Origin: Tannerellaceae bacterium
GTDB taxonomy: Bacteria; Bacteroidota; Bacteroidia; Bacteroidales; Tannerellaceae
Length of the DNA: 32,157 bases
Direction of reading: 5' to 3'
NCBI GenBank assembly: GCA_031264865.1
Contig: JAISDJ010000113.1
Span: 1-32,157 of the forward strand
Positions within the stretch are counted from its first letter, which is position 1; each line of letters begins with the position of its first letter. Of this stretch, positions 18,672 through 29,768 are shown piece after piece. The notes under the pieces are model-generated. The model ran no database searches. It saw only the letters and a program-made list of their open reading frames with translations, and was not told the DNA's origin. The translations under genes and the position numbers were made by a program.

Positions 18672-19834
18672 AAAACAAGTACAAAAAGCTCGTAAACGGA
18701 CAAATTATTACGCCATCAGGTATTTTACGAAATCACTCGCTTATTATCTCCGATAATACAATAGCCGAGATTACGGAAAGTACGATTGAAATCGACAATT
18801 GTGAAACCATCGACGCCAAAGGAAACTACATTGCGCCGGGTTGTATTGATATACATTTGCATGGTGGAAACGGCCACGATTTCACAGAAGCGACGCCAGA
18901 GGCTTTTTATACTATCGCAGAGGCTCATGCCCGGCATGGTATGACTGCAATATACGCCACGCTTGCCGCCGCTCCGCGAACAACATTCGAACAAGCTATC
19001 CGTACCTGCGAAGAAGTGATGGTTGATCCGAAAGACGGAGCACGTATCATGGGCCTCCATTTAGAAGGAAACTACCTGAATAAAATGATGTGCGGAGGAC
19101 AAGACCCCAATTGTCTTTATAATCCCGACCCACAGGAATACAAAGAATTAATAACCTCTACCCATTGTATTAAGCGATGGAGTGCCTCCCCGGAATTACC
19201 GGGAGCTATGGAATTCGGACGATATGCCACAGCACAGGGGGTATTGGTATCATTAGCTCATACCGTTGCCGATTACCCTATTGTAAAATCCGCTTTTGAG
19301 GCCGGTTATACACATGCAACCCACTTTTACAATGCCATGACGGGAGTGCATAAAGATCGTGAATTTAAACACGAAGGTACGATCGAAAGTATCTATTTAA
19401 TGGATGATATAACGGTAGAACTAGTGGCTGATGGCATCCATGTGCCTCCTGTTATCCTACAACTTGTCTATAAGTATAAGGGTCCCGAACGCATCGCTTT
19501 AGTAACCGATTCTATGTTTGCCGCTGCTTTCCAAGGCTCGGTTGAGGGAATAGACAGTCGGATTATTGTAGAAGACGGTGTAGGTAAATTAGCCGACCGC
19601 TCTGCCCTAGCCAGCAGTATCGCTACGGGCGACAGACTTATACGCACCATGGTACAAATGGCAGACATCCCTTTAACAGACGCTATTCGCATGGCATCCG
19701 AAACGCCCGCCCGAATTATGCATATAGCCGACAAAAAAGGAACCTTGGAAAAAGGAAAAGACGCTGATATCATCATTTTCGATGCGGATATCAACGTCTT
19801 CACTACGATTGTAGAAGGGAAAAAAGTATTATAA
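18668..19834 (+). CDS. nagA: N-acetylglucosamine-6-phosphate deacetylase
   Basis: 388 aa amidohydrolase: APGCIDIHLHGGNGHDFTEA, GLHLEGNYLN, SLAHTVADY, GYTHATHFYNAMTGVHKDREF, ALVTDSMFAAAF. ATGA overlap with the upstream ORF. Confidence 0.93.
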   Translation: MKNKYKKLVNGQIITPSGILRNHSLIISDNTIAEITESTIEIDNCETIDAKGNYIAPGCIDIHLHGGNGHDFTEATPEAFYTIAEAHARHGMTAIYATLAAAPRTTFEQAIRTCEEVMVDPKDGARIMGLHLEGNYLNKMMCGGQDPNCLYNPDPQEYKELITSTHCIKRWSASPELPGAMEFGRYATAQGVLVSLAHTVADYPIVKSAFEAGYTHATHFYNAMTGVHKDREFKHEGTIESIYLMDDITVELVADGIHVPPVILQLVYKYKGPERIALVTDSMFAAAFQGSVEGIDSRIIVEDGVGKLADRSALASSIATGDRLIRTMVQMADIPLTDAIRMASETPARIMHIADKKGTLEKGKDADIIIFDADINVFTTIVEGKKVL

Positions 19835-19853
19835 TTGTATTCCTTACGTTCTA

Positions 19854-21449
19854 TTATTTCACTTCCAGTTCTTTATCATACGCTTCCTTATTGTTGATAA
19901 TGCGGAGCGCTTCGAGATAGCTGGGGTTATCATCATTCATAATCCGGAAATATTCTGCCATATCATACATATCGCGGGCAATAAGGGCTTTTATCTGGAG
20001 TTTGATCAGCGATTTGGAATGTGTATATTGTTCTTCATTGAATTCAATCTTCTCCTCTGTAGCCATATCTAATAAATTTTGTAAGATATCATCTGTTACC
20101 TCAAATGATTTTTTATATTGTTCAAATTTACGATAGATAGAGGTCATTTCTTTTCTGTTCTGATCCAAGTAACTCATAGCAACACGATTAATCAGCCCGG
20201 TTGCAACTAACCGGCGGTGATAATCGGTAAAACGGGTCGTATCTATCGGGATAAACAGATCCGGCATAATTCCTCCTCCGCCATATACAATCCGATTATT
20301 AATCAGTGTTTTGTATTTCATAGAATCAGGAAAATGAATACTGTCGGCGCTCATTAATTCTCCACGATTATAACGATCGATCAAATCATAGTGATATTCT
20401 TCTTTCTTACCATTTTCGTAGGGCCTTTGAATCCCTCTTCCGGTGGGCGTATGGTAGCGCGAAACGGTTAAGCGGATCATTGAACCATCAGGTAGCGGGA
20501 TAGGCTTTTGCACCAGCCCTTTTCCAAATGTCCGGCGTCCTACGATAACGCCTCTGTCCCAATCCTGTATGGCGCCGGCAAAGATTTCACTGGCCGACGC
20601 AGACGATTCGTCGACCAAAACAACCAAACGTCCATCTTCAAAGTTTCCTTTTCCTGTTGCTTTGGCTTCTTCTCTGGGCTGTTTGGCTCCTTCCGTATAA
20701 ACAATCAATCGTCCCTGGCCGAGAAATTCATTGGCCATATCGATAGCTATATTCAAATAGCCACCACCATTGCCTTGAAGGTCTACGATAAGATCTTTCA
20801 TTCCGCTTTTCTTCAGTTTATCTAAAGCCTCACGGAACTCGTCGGCTGACGATGCTGCAAAACGATTTAATTTTATATAACCCGTATGTTTATCCGCCAT
20901 ATACGCAGCATCAAGGCTATAAACCGGTATTTTGCCGCGAATAATCCTAAAAGCGATCAGTTCCGGTTCGTTTTGGCGAAGGACTTTTATTCTTACCTCC
21001 GTACCTTTAGGACCGCGCAGACGCTTCATAATATCGGTAGTTTTCATTTTCACACCTGCAATCAAGGTGTCGTTTACCATAATAATGCGGTCGCCGGCCA
21101 TAAGCCCTACCTTTTCGGAAGGTCCACCGGCTATGACTTGTATTACATACAATGTATCCGTGAGCATGTTGAACTGAATACCGATTCCATCAAAATTTCC
21201 CTGTAAGGGTTCGGTCATTTCTTTTGTCTCTTCGGGATCAAGGTAATTGGAATGAGGGTCAAGTTTTTCCAACATTCCCACAAGAGCATCTTCTACTAAT
21301 TTCCCGGTATCGGTAGAATCAACATATAAGCTCGATATAGCAAATAATGCCATCGAGAGCTTCCGTGATTCCTGATTTATGTTGTTCTGTGCAGTTATTT
21401 GCATAACAGAACAACTCACAAGTAACAGGTACAATTCAATTTTTTTCAT
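19854..21449 (-). CDS. S41-family C-terminal processing peptidase
   Basis: 531 aa: signal peptide, PDZ (VIAGGPSEKVGLMAGDRIIMVNDTLIAG), DLQGNGGGYL, VLVDESSASASEIFAGAIQDWDRGVIVGRRTFGKGLVQKPIPL (catalytic Ser/Lys). Confidence 0.95.
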   Translation of the reverse strand: MKKIELYLLLVSCSVMQITAQNNINQESRKLSMALFAISSLYVDSTDTGKLVEDALVGMLEKLDPHSNYLDPEETKEMTEPLQGNFDGIGIQFNMLTDTLYVIQVIAGGPSEKVGLMAGDRIIMVNDTLIAGVKMKTTDIMKRLRGPKGTEVRIKVLRQNEPELIAFRIIRGKIPVYSLDAAYMADKHTGYIKLNRFAASSADEFREALDKLKKSGMKDLIVDLQGNGGGYLNIAIDMANEFLGQGRLIVYTEGAKQPREEAKATGKGNFEDGRLVVLVDESSASASEIFAGAIQDWDRGVIVGRRTFGKGLVQKPIPLPDGSMIRLTVSRYHTPTGRGIQRPYENGKKEEYHYDLIDRYNRGELMSADSIHFPDSMKYKTLINNRIVYGGGGIMPDLFIPIDTTRFTDYHRRLVATGLINRVAMSYLDQNRKEMTSIYRKFEQYKKSFEVTDDILQNLLDMATEEKIEFNEEQYTHSKSLIKLQIKALIARDMYDMAEYFRIMNDDNPSYLEALRIINNKEAYDKELEVK

Positions 21450-21475
21450 TCTTTCTAATTTGCCTCAAATGAATA

Positions 21476-21934
21476 TTAATACAACTTCGTCTCTTTAGGC
21501 ACGAAGAGGGAGATATCTTTACCGTATTTAAGCAGTTCGCGAACGATGCTGGAACTGATATGGGTATGTTCGGGTTCTGTAAAGAGAATAAACGTATCTA
21601 TCCCGGTTAGCTTACGGTTTACATCGGCAATGCTTTTTTCGTATTCAAAATCATTGACTGTGCGGATACCACGTAAAATAGATTGCGCACCTACCTGAAC
21701 CGCAAAATCAACAGTCAGGCAATCATATAGCTCTACGCGTATACGATCGTCTCCCATATATAACTGGCGGATACTATCCAAACGTTTATCAAGCGAAAAA
21801 TAAGTCTGTTTTTTTTCATTGATACCGATAGCGATCACAACTTCGTCTACCAATGTGAGTCCCCGGCGGACTAATGATTGATGGCCGATGGTAAAGGGGT
21901 CGAATGTTCCCGGAAACAAGGCTACTTTTTTCAT
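21476..21934 (-). CDS. coaD: Phosphopantetheine adenylyltransferase
   Basis: 152 aa: [65 protein letters not shown]. Confidence 0.97.
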   Translation of the reverse strand: MKKVALFPGTFDPFTIGHQSLVRRGLTLVDEVVIAIGINEKKQTYFSLDKRLDSIRQLYMGDDRIRVELYDCLTVDFAVQVGAQSILRGIRTVNDFEYEKSIADVNRKLTGIDTFILFTEPEHTHISSSIVRELLKYGKDISLFVPKETKLY

Positions 21935-21938
21935 CTAC

Positions 21939-23792
21939 TTATATTTCTTCTTCTACTACCAGGTTTTCAATAATAAAGCTTTGCCGTTCCATGGTGTTCT
22001 TTCCCATATAAAAGGCCAGCATTTCTTTTACAAGGTCTTCTTTCTTCATGGTAACCTGATCAAGACGAATATCTTTTCCAATGAAATTTTTAAACTCATC
22101 CGGCGATATTTCCCCTAATCCCTTAAAACGGGTGATTTCAGGATTTTTCCCGGCAGCAGCCATCGCCGCCAACCGTTCTTCTTCTGTATAACAATACCAG
22201 GTTTTTTGCTTGTTTCTTACCCTAAACAAAGGCGTTTGCAAGATATACACATGATTCCGTTTGATCAGGTCGGGGAAAAATTGTAAAAAGAAGGTAATCA
22301 GCAACAACCGGATATGCATACCATCCACATCGGCATCTGTCGCAATAATTACCTTGTTATAACGAAGTCCTTCCAGTTCATCTTCAATATTTAATGCAGC
22401 TTGCAACAAGTTGAATTCTTCATTTTCATAAACAATTTTCTTTGTTAGCCCATAACTGTTTAATGGTTTTCCGCGTAAACTAAATACGGCTTGTAGATTT
22501 GGGTCCCGGCTTTTCGTTATCGAACCGCTTGCAGAATCCCCTTCTGTAATAAAGATACACGTTTCTTCCTGCTGATCTCCTTTTGCATCATTCAGGTGGA
22601 TACGGCAATCGCGTAATTTTTTATTGTGCAGATTGGCTTTTTTCGCCCGTTCGCGCGCCAGTTTGGTAACACCTGCAATGGCTTTCCGTTCTTTTTCGGA
22701 TTCCAGGATTTTCTTCAGCAACGCATCAGATGTTTCTTGGTTCTTGTGCAAATAGTTATCCAACTCTTTTTTAATAAAATCACCGATAAATTTGGATACG
22801 GTAGGCCCTTTAGGCCCCATGTCTTTTGAGCCTAGTTTCGTTTTTGTCTGGCTCTCAAATACAGGTTCTTCTACTTTGATACTGATAGCAGATACAATTC
22901 CGGAGCGGATATCCGAATAGTCAAAGCTTTTATTATAATATTCTTTAATAACACGCCCGATCGTTTCTTTAAATGCTGAAAGATGTGTTCCACCTTGTGT
23001 GGTATATTGTCCGTTTACAAACGAATAATATTCCTCTCCGTATTGATTGCTATGTGTGATTACCAGTTCAATATCTTCGCCTTTCAGGTGGATAATCGGA
23101 TAAAGAGGCTCAGTCGTCATATTTTCGTTCAGCAAATCGGCTAAACCATTACGTGAAAAGAATTTTTTGCCATTATATATAATGGTAAGTCCGGAGTTCA
23201 GGAAAACATAGTTTTTCAGCAGGCTTTCGATATACTCATCTTTATAGGCATACTCTCTGAAGATATCTTTATCCGGAGTAAATGATGTAAGCGTACCATT
23301 GGTTTCTTGTGTACGGACAATCTTCGACTCATCTGTAATAATAGCCTGGTTGTATTCTACCCTTTTACTTTCGCCATCCCGGTTGCTTTGTATCAGGAAC
23401 CGGCTACTCAGCGCATTCACCGCTTTGATACCTACCCCGTTCAGTCCAACAGATTTTTTAAAAGCCTTGCTATCGTATTTCGCTCCGGTATTCATTTTAC
23501 TTGAAACGTCTACCACTTTTCCCAACGGAACGCCACGCCCATAGTCACGTACTGTTACGGATCCATCTTCTACTGTTACTTCAATTGTTTTCCCAAATCC
23601 CATCATATATTCGTCGATGGAGTTATCCAGTACTTCTTTTAGCAATACATAAATACCGTCGTCTGCGTGAGTGCCATCGCCTAACTTGCCGATATACATA
23701 CCCGGACGCCGGCGAATATGCTCCATCCATTCGAGGGTTTTTACATCATCATCATCATAATCTACCGGATTCAAAGGCCTGTTCTCTTCCAT
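21939..23792 (-). CDS. parE: DNA topoisomerase IV subunit B
   Basis: ORF 21939..23813, likely start [12 protein letters not shown] at 23792. [61 protein letters not shown]-like ([13 protein letters not shown]), [42 protein letters not shown]. Confidence 0.93.
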   Translation of the reverse strand: MEENRPLNPVDYDDDDVKTLEWMEHIRRRPGMYIGKLGDGTHADDGIYVLLKEVLDNSIDEYMMGFGKTIEVTVEDGSVTVRDYGRGVPLGKVVDVSSKMNTGAKYDSKAFKKSVGLNGVGIKAVNALSSRFLIQSNRDGESKRVEYNQAIITDESKIVRTQETNGTLTSFTPDKDIFREYAYKDEYIESLLKNYVFLNSGLTIIYNGKKFFSRNGLADLLNENMTTEPLYPIIHLKGEDIELVITHSNQYGEEYYSFVNGQYTTQGGTHLSAFKETIGRVIKEYYNKSFDYSDIRSGIVSAISIKVEEPVFESQTKTKLGSKDMGPKGPTVSKFIGDFIKKELDNYLHKNQETSDALLKKILESEKERKAIAGVTKLARERAKKANLHNKKLRDCRIHLNDAKGDQQEETCIFITEGDSASGSITKSRDPNLQAVFSLRGKPLNSYGLTKKIVYENEEFNLLQAALNIEDELEGLRYNKVIIATDADVDGMHIRLLLITFFLQFFPDLIKRNHVYILQTPLFRVRNKQKTWYCYTEEERLAAMAAAGKNPEITRFKGLGEISPDEFKNFIGKDIRLDQVTMKKEDLVKEMLAFYMGKNTMERQSFIIENLVVEEEI

Positions 23793-23809
23793 ATTCCAAT
23801 TTTCACCTT

Positions 23810-24943
23810 TCAATTTTTTAACTCTTTTTTAAATGCCCTTCTTGTCTTATGATGTTCGCGTTTAAAATAGTCCCATTGTGCCTGGACAGCGTTGTTCGTT
23901 TCCAGTTCCGGATTACTTTCGGCATACTCTACGCCTGCGTTCATATATACGGGAATCAGATCGTTGAACAATAAGGCATTCACACCTTTTCCTTGATATT
24001 CGGGTAATACACCGGTTAAATATAGATCTACTACTTTGGGTTTCGACTTTAGCGCTCTCAGCAAAGGGATAATACCAAAGGGAAAGATTCGCCCCTTTGC
24101 TTTTTGCAGCGCTCTTGATAAATTGGGGAGGGTAATACCAAATCCTACCACTTCATCATCCTCCTCGCGTATAATTACCGTTACCATATCAAGCCGGATC
24201 ATCGGGATATACATTTTTACATAGTAATCTATCTGTTTATCCGTTAGGGGTGCAAAACCATATAATGGAGAATAAGCGGCATTTAATGCGTGAAATATTT
24301 TATAGGCATAGGGCCAAATTTCCTTCCGATTTTTAAATTTCATGGTTTTCAGACCATATTTCTTTTTCACGATTTCGCCTATCCTCAGATGCTTTTCCGG
24401 TATTTTATCCGGAATGTATATCTTAAATTCTTTCCAGTCTTGTTCTTTTTCATACCCTATCCGCTCCATGTGTTCGGGATAATACGGATGGTTATATATC
24501 GTAGCCATGGTTCCCAATTGGTCGAATCCATCAATCAACATTCCTTCATGGTCTAAATCTGTAAAACCTAACGGGCCGTGAAGTTCGTCCATACCCCTGT
24601 CTCTCGCCCAGTTTTCAACAGCGTCAAATAAGGCATCGACTACTTCAGCATCATCAATAAAATCCACAAAACCAAAACGCGCCCTTTTTTGTTCCCATAC
24701 CTCATTGCTACGATAATTGATTAGACCTGCAATCCGACCTACTATCTTGTCGTCACGATAAGCAAGAAAACAAACGCCCTCACCAATTTCGAATGCAGGG
24801 TTCCTGTTCTTGTCTAACGTCATCATCTCTTCGTCAATCAAACCTGGTACATGATAAGGGTTGCCTTTATAGAGCTCGATATTAAACTTTACAAACTTCC
24901 TACGTTCTTTTTTGTTTGTTACTTCTTTGATTATTACACCCAT
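23810..24943 (-). CDS. GNAT-like N-acetyltransferase domain protein
   Basis: 377 aa: [35 protein letters not shown]..., [49 protein letters not shown]. 4-nt overlap with the parE ORF. Confidence 0.75.
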   Translation of the reverse strand: MGVIIKEVTNKKERRKFVKFNIELYKGNPYHVPGLIDEEMMTLDKNRNPAFEIGEGVCFLAYRDDKIVGRIAGLINYRSNEVWEQKRARFGFVDFIDDAEVVDALFDAVENWARDRGMDELHGPLGFTDLDHEGMLIDGFDQLGTMATIYNHPYYPEHMERIGYEKEQDWKEFKIYIPDKIPEKHLRIGEIVKKKYGLKTMKFKNRKEIWPYAYKIFHALNAAYSPLYGFAPLTDKQIDYYVKMYIPMIRLDMVTVIIREEDDEVVGFGITLPNLSRALQKAKGRIFPFGIIPLLRALKSKPKVVDLYLTGVLPEYQGKGVNALLFNDLIPVYMNAGVEYAESNPELETNNAVQAQWDYFKREHHKTRRAFKKELKN

Positions 24944-25120
24944 TTCTAACTTTTATTAAGTAGGCAAAGTTACATAATAAATTCGAATCATTACTTACCA
25001 TACAAAAAAACAACAGCGATCCTTACGGTCAATGTAGCTACTATCCAAATAAGAAAAATGTTTGATACGATAAGCGGTACTAATATGCTCCGCGGATTGT
25101 TCGGCATGCTCTTTCATCAG

Positions 25121-25153
25121 AATAGGATTGAAATCCTATTTGTTTTAATTTTT
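25121..25153 (+). terminator. Terminator-like hairpin in the GNAT/LptF intergenic region
   Basis: aatagga-ttgaaa-tcctatt followed by tgttttaattttt on the plus strand. Confidence 0.4.
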
Positions 25154-25154
25154 G

Positions 25155-27068
25155 CTATAAATTGGAAATCATATCTTTTAATTCCTGGCTTACTTTCATA
25201 ACGGTATTGATATCTTGGCGTAACAGTTTCCGTTGGTAAGTAGCGATGAAATAAACAAGTAACCCTAAGGGGAAGAATAAACCGATAAGCATACTGATCT
25301 TCTTGTTAAGATGAGCTCCTAATTGTTTGTATCCTCCGATAATAGGGTAGTCCATTAATTTATTTAAAACTAAATTTTGGTCGGAGTTCGACAACTCGTC
25401 TACCATATCCTCCATTCCTAGGGCTAATTGTTCGGCTGCGGGGTCTTTTCCTCCTTCCTTCCAATAGGTGAAATAATTAATCCAACGTTTTTGTTTGTTT
25501 AGATAATCACCACAATCAATTGCTAAATCAGTAAGGCGCGGAACTAAATTTTGATAATCAGGGCTGTAAATAATGACTTCTTTCTTCTCTACCTTTCGTG
25601 TAGTACGTTTGCCTAGAAGGCTTTTTAAGGCATTTAAATATGTATCGGCGTTCAAAATAGCAGAATCATTAACCGCTTTATAGGTGAGGAATATACCTAA
25701 AGGAGCCAATACTACCGAACTTAGCCACATGCCTTGCCAGGCAGGCCAAACGCCGTCGCGCGCCATCTTGAAACCAATATTATTGACTACATAATAAAAA
25801 ATAAACAGAACAACGGATAGAACGACCGGCGTACCCAGTCCTCCTTTTCTGATAATGGCGCCTAAAGGAGCTCCAATAAAGAAGAATACCAGGCAGGCAA
25901 AGGGAACAGAGAATTTGTTATGCCATTCGGTAAGGTGGCGCCTCATTTTTAATGACTCGTCGCCAATAACGGCAGCTTTAAAGAAATTATCCGATTTTAA
26001 ATACTCCAGGGAGGATTTTGTCCGTGTAAGTAGGGATACTTGATTGCTGGCAGATTCTGCCAGGTACAAGCTATCAAAATTCAATGCCAGAGAGTCTGTC
26101 TGTAAAGTTGTTTTTCCTTCTTTTGCGCCTCTTTGAGGAGTACCCGGAAAGACTTTTTTGTAGGAAACCGTATATACGCTGTTCGCATTTACTTCTCTCA
26201 TGCTATCAAGACGCATCGACATAGAATCAATGGATGTTTGCAAATTTTCCAGGTTCTTACCGATATAATTGTTTTGGAATAAAGATTCGTCTGTCCGGGA
26301 AAAGTTTGCATCAAATTCAATAAATAATTCTTTACTTTGAAAAGTTTCCCTCCTGTAAGGAACAGCCTGTTTATTCTGTGCGGAACTAGATTGCGTCTTC
26401 AAATCCAAATTTTCGAATGATTCACCGCTGTATAAGATTAAGACAAGAAATAACTTATCCGACGACATTTTCAACCGGCCCGAATCGGCGACAAACACAC
26501 GGGCTTTATCAAAACCATTCGAGTAGTCGTAGATCATTAAATCTTTCAGCAAACCGCTTTTGTCGCTTTTATCTCTTACATATATATTATAGTTGGAAAT
26601 CTCTGAGCAGAAAACCCCTTCGGGAATATTTAATTCCGGTGATTTCTGTCGCATGGAGTAAAGCAATGAATAGAATTTAACCTGTACCACAGGCATAATA
26701 TTGTTCTGGTAAAAAAAGGCGCCGATACTGGCAAGCCCGATGAAAATAATCAATGGCTTCATAATATTAATAAGAGAAACGCCTGCCGATTTCATGGCAA
26801 GCAACTCTAAGCGTTCGCCTAAATTACCAAAAGTCATGAGGGAAGCCAAAAGAATGGCAAGAGGCAGCGCCATGGGTACCAGCATCAAGGCGGCATACAG
26901 AAACATTTCGCCTAATATCAGCATATCAAGCCCTTTCCCTACCATATCATCTATATACCTCCAAATAAACTGCATAAGTACGATAAACAAACAAATGCCG
27001 AAAGTCATGATGAATAACGGCAGGAATGTTTGCAGCATGAATGTATATAGTCGCTTAATTTTCAGCAT
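25155..27068 (-). CDS. LptF/LptG (YjgP/YjgQ)-family permease
   Basis: 637 aa: LKIKRLYTFMLQTFLPLFIMTFGICLFIVLMQFIWRYIDDMVGKGL..., LLASLMTFGNLGERLELLAMKSAGVS, HNKFSVPFACLVFFFIGAPLGAIIRKGGLGTPVVLSVVLFIFYYVV. Confidence 0.93.
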   Translation of the reverse strand: MLKIKRLYTFMLQTFLPLFIMTFGICLFIVLMQFIWRYIDDMVGKGLDMLILGEMFLYAALMLVPMALPLAILLASLMTFGNLGERLELLAMKSAGVSLINIMKPLIIFIGLASIGAFFYQNNIMPVVQVKFYSLLYSMRQKSPELNIPEGVFCSEISNYNIYVRDKSDKSGLLKDLMIYDYSNGFDKARVFVADSGRLKMSSDKLFLVLILYSGESFENLDLKTQSSSAQNKQAVPYRRETFQSKELFIEFDANFSRTDESLFQNNYIGKNLENLQTSIDSMSMRLDSMREVNANSVYTVSYKKVFPGTPQRGAKEGKTTLQTDSLALNFDSLYLAESASNQVSLLTRTKSSLEYLKSDNFFKAAVIGDESLKMRRHLTEWHNKFSVPFACLVFFFIGAPLGAIIRKGGLGTPVVLSVVLFIFYYVVNNIGFKMARDGVWPAWQGMWLSSVVLAPLGIFLTYKAVNDSAILNADTYLNALKSLLGKRTTRKVEKKEVIIYSPDYQNLVPRLTDLAIDCGDYLNKQKRWINYFTYWKEGGKDPAAEQLALGMEDMVDELSNSDQNLVLNKLMDYPIIGGYKQLGAHLNKKISMLIGLFFPLGLLVYFIATYQRKLLRQDINTVMKVSQELKDMISNL

Positions 27069-27109
27069 TGCCTATCCATTGAAGGGGCAAAAGTAGTGAA
27101 AAAATGGTA

Positions 27110-27493
27110 TTAAATACCTAACGTACGCTTTAATTCAATAATCTGAGAATCCCATAATTCGATTGCATCTTGTTTTTCATCAGGTTCGGCAAAGTCGGTT
27201 ATTTCAAGGGCAATGTCGCCGGTTAGTTCTATTGTATGGATATGGAACTCAAAATAAGTAGCGTCATCTTCTTCATCAACCCAATGGTAACGAACACTTA
27301 TTTCAGGTTTCATAAACACAACTTCAGCCTCTTCTTCCTGTTTATCCCATTTAAAAATATACTTATTATCATGGATAGATATGTCGTTGGCAAACCACGA
27401 AGCAAGTCCCGGTGGGGTAGTGAGATGATTCCATAAACTCCTTCGTGAAACGGTGGCAAAAACATATTCAATATGATACTTTTCCTTTTTCAT
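27110..27493 (-). CDS. START-like (SRPBCC/AHA1-type) domain protein
   Basis: 127 aa: KYHIEYVFATVSRRSLWNHLTTPPGLASWFANDISIHDNKYIFKWDKQEEEAEV...DATYFEFHIHTIELTGDIALEITDFA. Confidence 0.8.
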   Translation of the reverse strand: MKKEKYHIEYVFATVSRRSLWNHLTTPPGLASWFANDISIHDNKYIFKWDKQEEEAEVVFMKPEISVRYHWVDEEDDATYFEFHIHTIELTGDIALEITDFAEPDEKQDAIELWDSQIIELKRTLGI

Positions 27494-27630
27494 CTCTCAA
27501 TCCATTAAATTTGCCCTAAGATAGAAAAAAGAATCGAATCACATATCACTTTATAGGTAGAAAAATTATTTTTACACAGAATCGTTTCGAAACCCGATAC
27601 ATTCAAGCGTCTATTTTTTTATAAAAAGAG

Positions 27631-27661
27631 TTGCACAAGATAAAAATAACTCCTACTTTTG
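27631..27661 (+). promoter_or_regulatory. Bacteroidota housekeeping promoter for tRNA, TTG-N20-TACTTTTG
   Basis: TTG 27631-27633, 20-bp spacer, TACTTTTG 27654-27661, 24 bp before the tRNA 5' end. Confidence 0.7.
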
Positions 27662-27684
27662 CACCGTCCAAAAAGGCCGGTATT

Positions 27685-27758
27685 GGCGAGATAGCTCAGC
27701 CGGTTAGAGCGCATGATTCATAATCATGAGGTCCCCGGTTCAATCCCGGGTCTCGCTA
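27685..27758 (+). tRNA. tRNA with CAT anticodon (elongator Met, or Ile2 if lysidine-modified)
   Basis: ggcgaga-ta-gctc-agccggtta-gagc-g-catgatt-CAT-aatcatg-aggtc-cccgg-ttcaatc-ccggg-tctcgct-a. All four stems fold; anticodon CAT. Confidence 0.95.
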
Positions 27759-27762
27759 CTCG

Positions 27763-27808
27763 AAACAAAATAGGCTTATGAGAAATCGTAAGCCTATTTT
27801 GTTTTTTT
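27763..27808 (+). terminator. Rho-independent terminator after tRNA
   Basis: Perfect 16-bp stem aaacaaaataggctta / taagcctattttgttt (27763-27778 and 27789-27804) with 10-nt loop and a T-run. Confidence 0.88.
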
Positions 27809-28594
27809 ATTTGTACACAGAAAGACTGGAGACAGACCAGCACTATACTTACAAACTTTTTCGCCCTGACCCGCTGGTGGATATGGCAACATCAAACCGC
27901 TCCGACGCCCTTGTATATCCTTCAGTCTCTACGGCAGCCGTTTGCTTGCGATATGTTTAAATGAATCTGAAGCGATCGGATCAACAAGATGAGTAATCAC
28001 CCCCCAATGTACCCAAAAATCACAGTTATTCCTTGTGATTCAAAATAAGAAACAATATAGAGTGTGGACCCTTGTGTGAAAAAGGTAGGCGTGATTTTTT
28101 TAACATATCGTATTATTTGTAATATATAAAAACATCTGTTCAGAAAAGGAACTAAACGAAAATTGAACAAGAAAGTAACCGTACTTAACAGCACGCCGAA
28201 AATGAATTCGAAAAATATTGTCCTGTTCAAGATTATTTATTTGAGTCAGATTTTGATAAAGAAATCAAACGTATTAAAAGAAATTCAGGTAACTTGCAAT
28301 AAGATGAATGATTTTGAATACCCCTATTCTCTGCATCACATTTGTACCAGAAACTTATAAATGGCTGATATACTGGCAGGGTAATTTTCAAGGGAATGAA
28401 GCAAAAACAGCTAAGAACGAATATTAAGAATGGCGAAGCCACAGTAAACAATTGATACAAATAGTAGCCATTCTATCATTCTTTAAGCTCACCCTGGAGA
28501 TTTATCTGAAAAATTTCCATGAACCGAGAAAAATAATTAAATTTGCCCGGTACTAATTTTTAGAATAACAACAATTTCATCTTATATAATAAAA

Positions 28595-29659
28595 ATGACC
28601 AAAATACGACATTCAAATTTTGAACTATTACGTTTAGTCTGTATGTTGTTTATTCTTTTTAATCATTTATTGCACATGGCTTAAAAGCAGCAGGGTATTA
28701 TGAGGAAGATAGCATAACAACTATCAGTGTTATGCTAAACAGCCATTTTATAATTGCAGTCAATTGTTTTATTATAATTTCCGGATATTTTTCAATTAAA
28801 GCGAGTGTTAAAGGTTTTTTACATTTGTATTTATTCTGTTTTTTTTATAAAATGGGATTAACTCTATTTGCAGTTTTATGTACAGGTATTTTTTCTTATA
28901 AAAGTATAATAGTTGCGTTTTTTCCATTATCACATTCGGAGCTTTGGTTTATAACATTTATATCTACTTTCACCTCTATTGAATGATTTAGTCAACAGAA
29001 TAAGCCAAAAAGAATTTACAGTAATATTGTTATGTTTTAGTATATTGACATTTTATTTTGGCTTTTTATGGAGAGGGGTAATAAACAGTAATGGTTATAA
29101 TATAATGAATTTTATATTCTTATATCTTATTGGTAGATTTATTGCATTATACACGAGTAATACAAGAGGACAGAGCAAAAAGATCATATACATAATAATT
29201 TATTTTATTTGTTCATTTTTAATCGCCTGTTTTGTGATTATTATATGCAAATTAAATCTAAATAAAGACTATATACCGGCCTTAGGATATCCATATAACA
29301 GTCCATTAGTAATAATATCATCAATAGCATTTTTTCTGTTCTTTAGAACTTTAAGAATCAGAAGTAAATTAATTAACTGGCTGGCAAGCTCTGCACTTGC
29401 AATATATCTGATGCATGAGAATTCAGTTATAAGAGATCATCTTTATAACTATATAAGCGAAATTGGAAAACAAACAACGAATGGATTTTTATTGACTGGA
29501 TATTTTATTATATTGGCAATTGAAATAATGGTCATTTGTATTTTAATAGATCAAATAAGGATTTTTGTTATGAGTCCGATTGAAAGGATATTATGGAAAA
29601 TAAACATTGAAAAATATATAAATAGAATAGTCGATAAAATAGTACATATGATAAAATAA
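28595..29659 (+). pseudogene. Acyltransferase-3-family membrane acyltransferase, two frameshifts
   Basis: MTKIRHSNFELLRLVCMLFILFNHLLHMA* (28595), then in another frame LKAAGYYEEDSITTISVMLNSHFIIAVNCFIIISGYFSIKASVKGF...SHSELWFIT, then in another frame YLLSPLLNDLVNRISQKEF...LASSALAIYLMHENSVIRDHLY...IDKIVHMIK. Confidence 0.82.
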
Positions 29660-29768
29660 AAAAGATTTAATACCTGATAGATTTGTTGTCACATTTACTG
29701 TCCAGCCTGATCACAAAAGAATCGAATCCATTTGAAATGTCTGGGAAATAGGTTAAAAGCGTAGGGAA

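Noticed and set aside
17226-21449. Two S41 peptidases close together as a recent duplication
   Set aside because: The translations share only the family motifs. One is a lipoprotein in the Na/Pi-nagA group, the other sits in the parE-coaD group on the opposite strand.
19854-24943. parE-coaD-S41-GNAT cluster as a novel operon
   Set aside because: Tightly packed housekeeping genes with no unusual content; nothing supports a special function.
27778-27960. Track ORF of 60 aa starting in the tRNA terminator
   Set aside because: It begins inside the terminator hairpin and has no recognisable domain.
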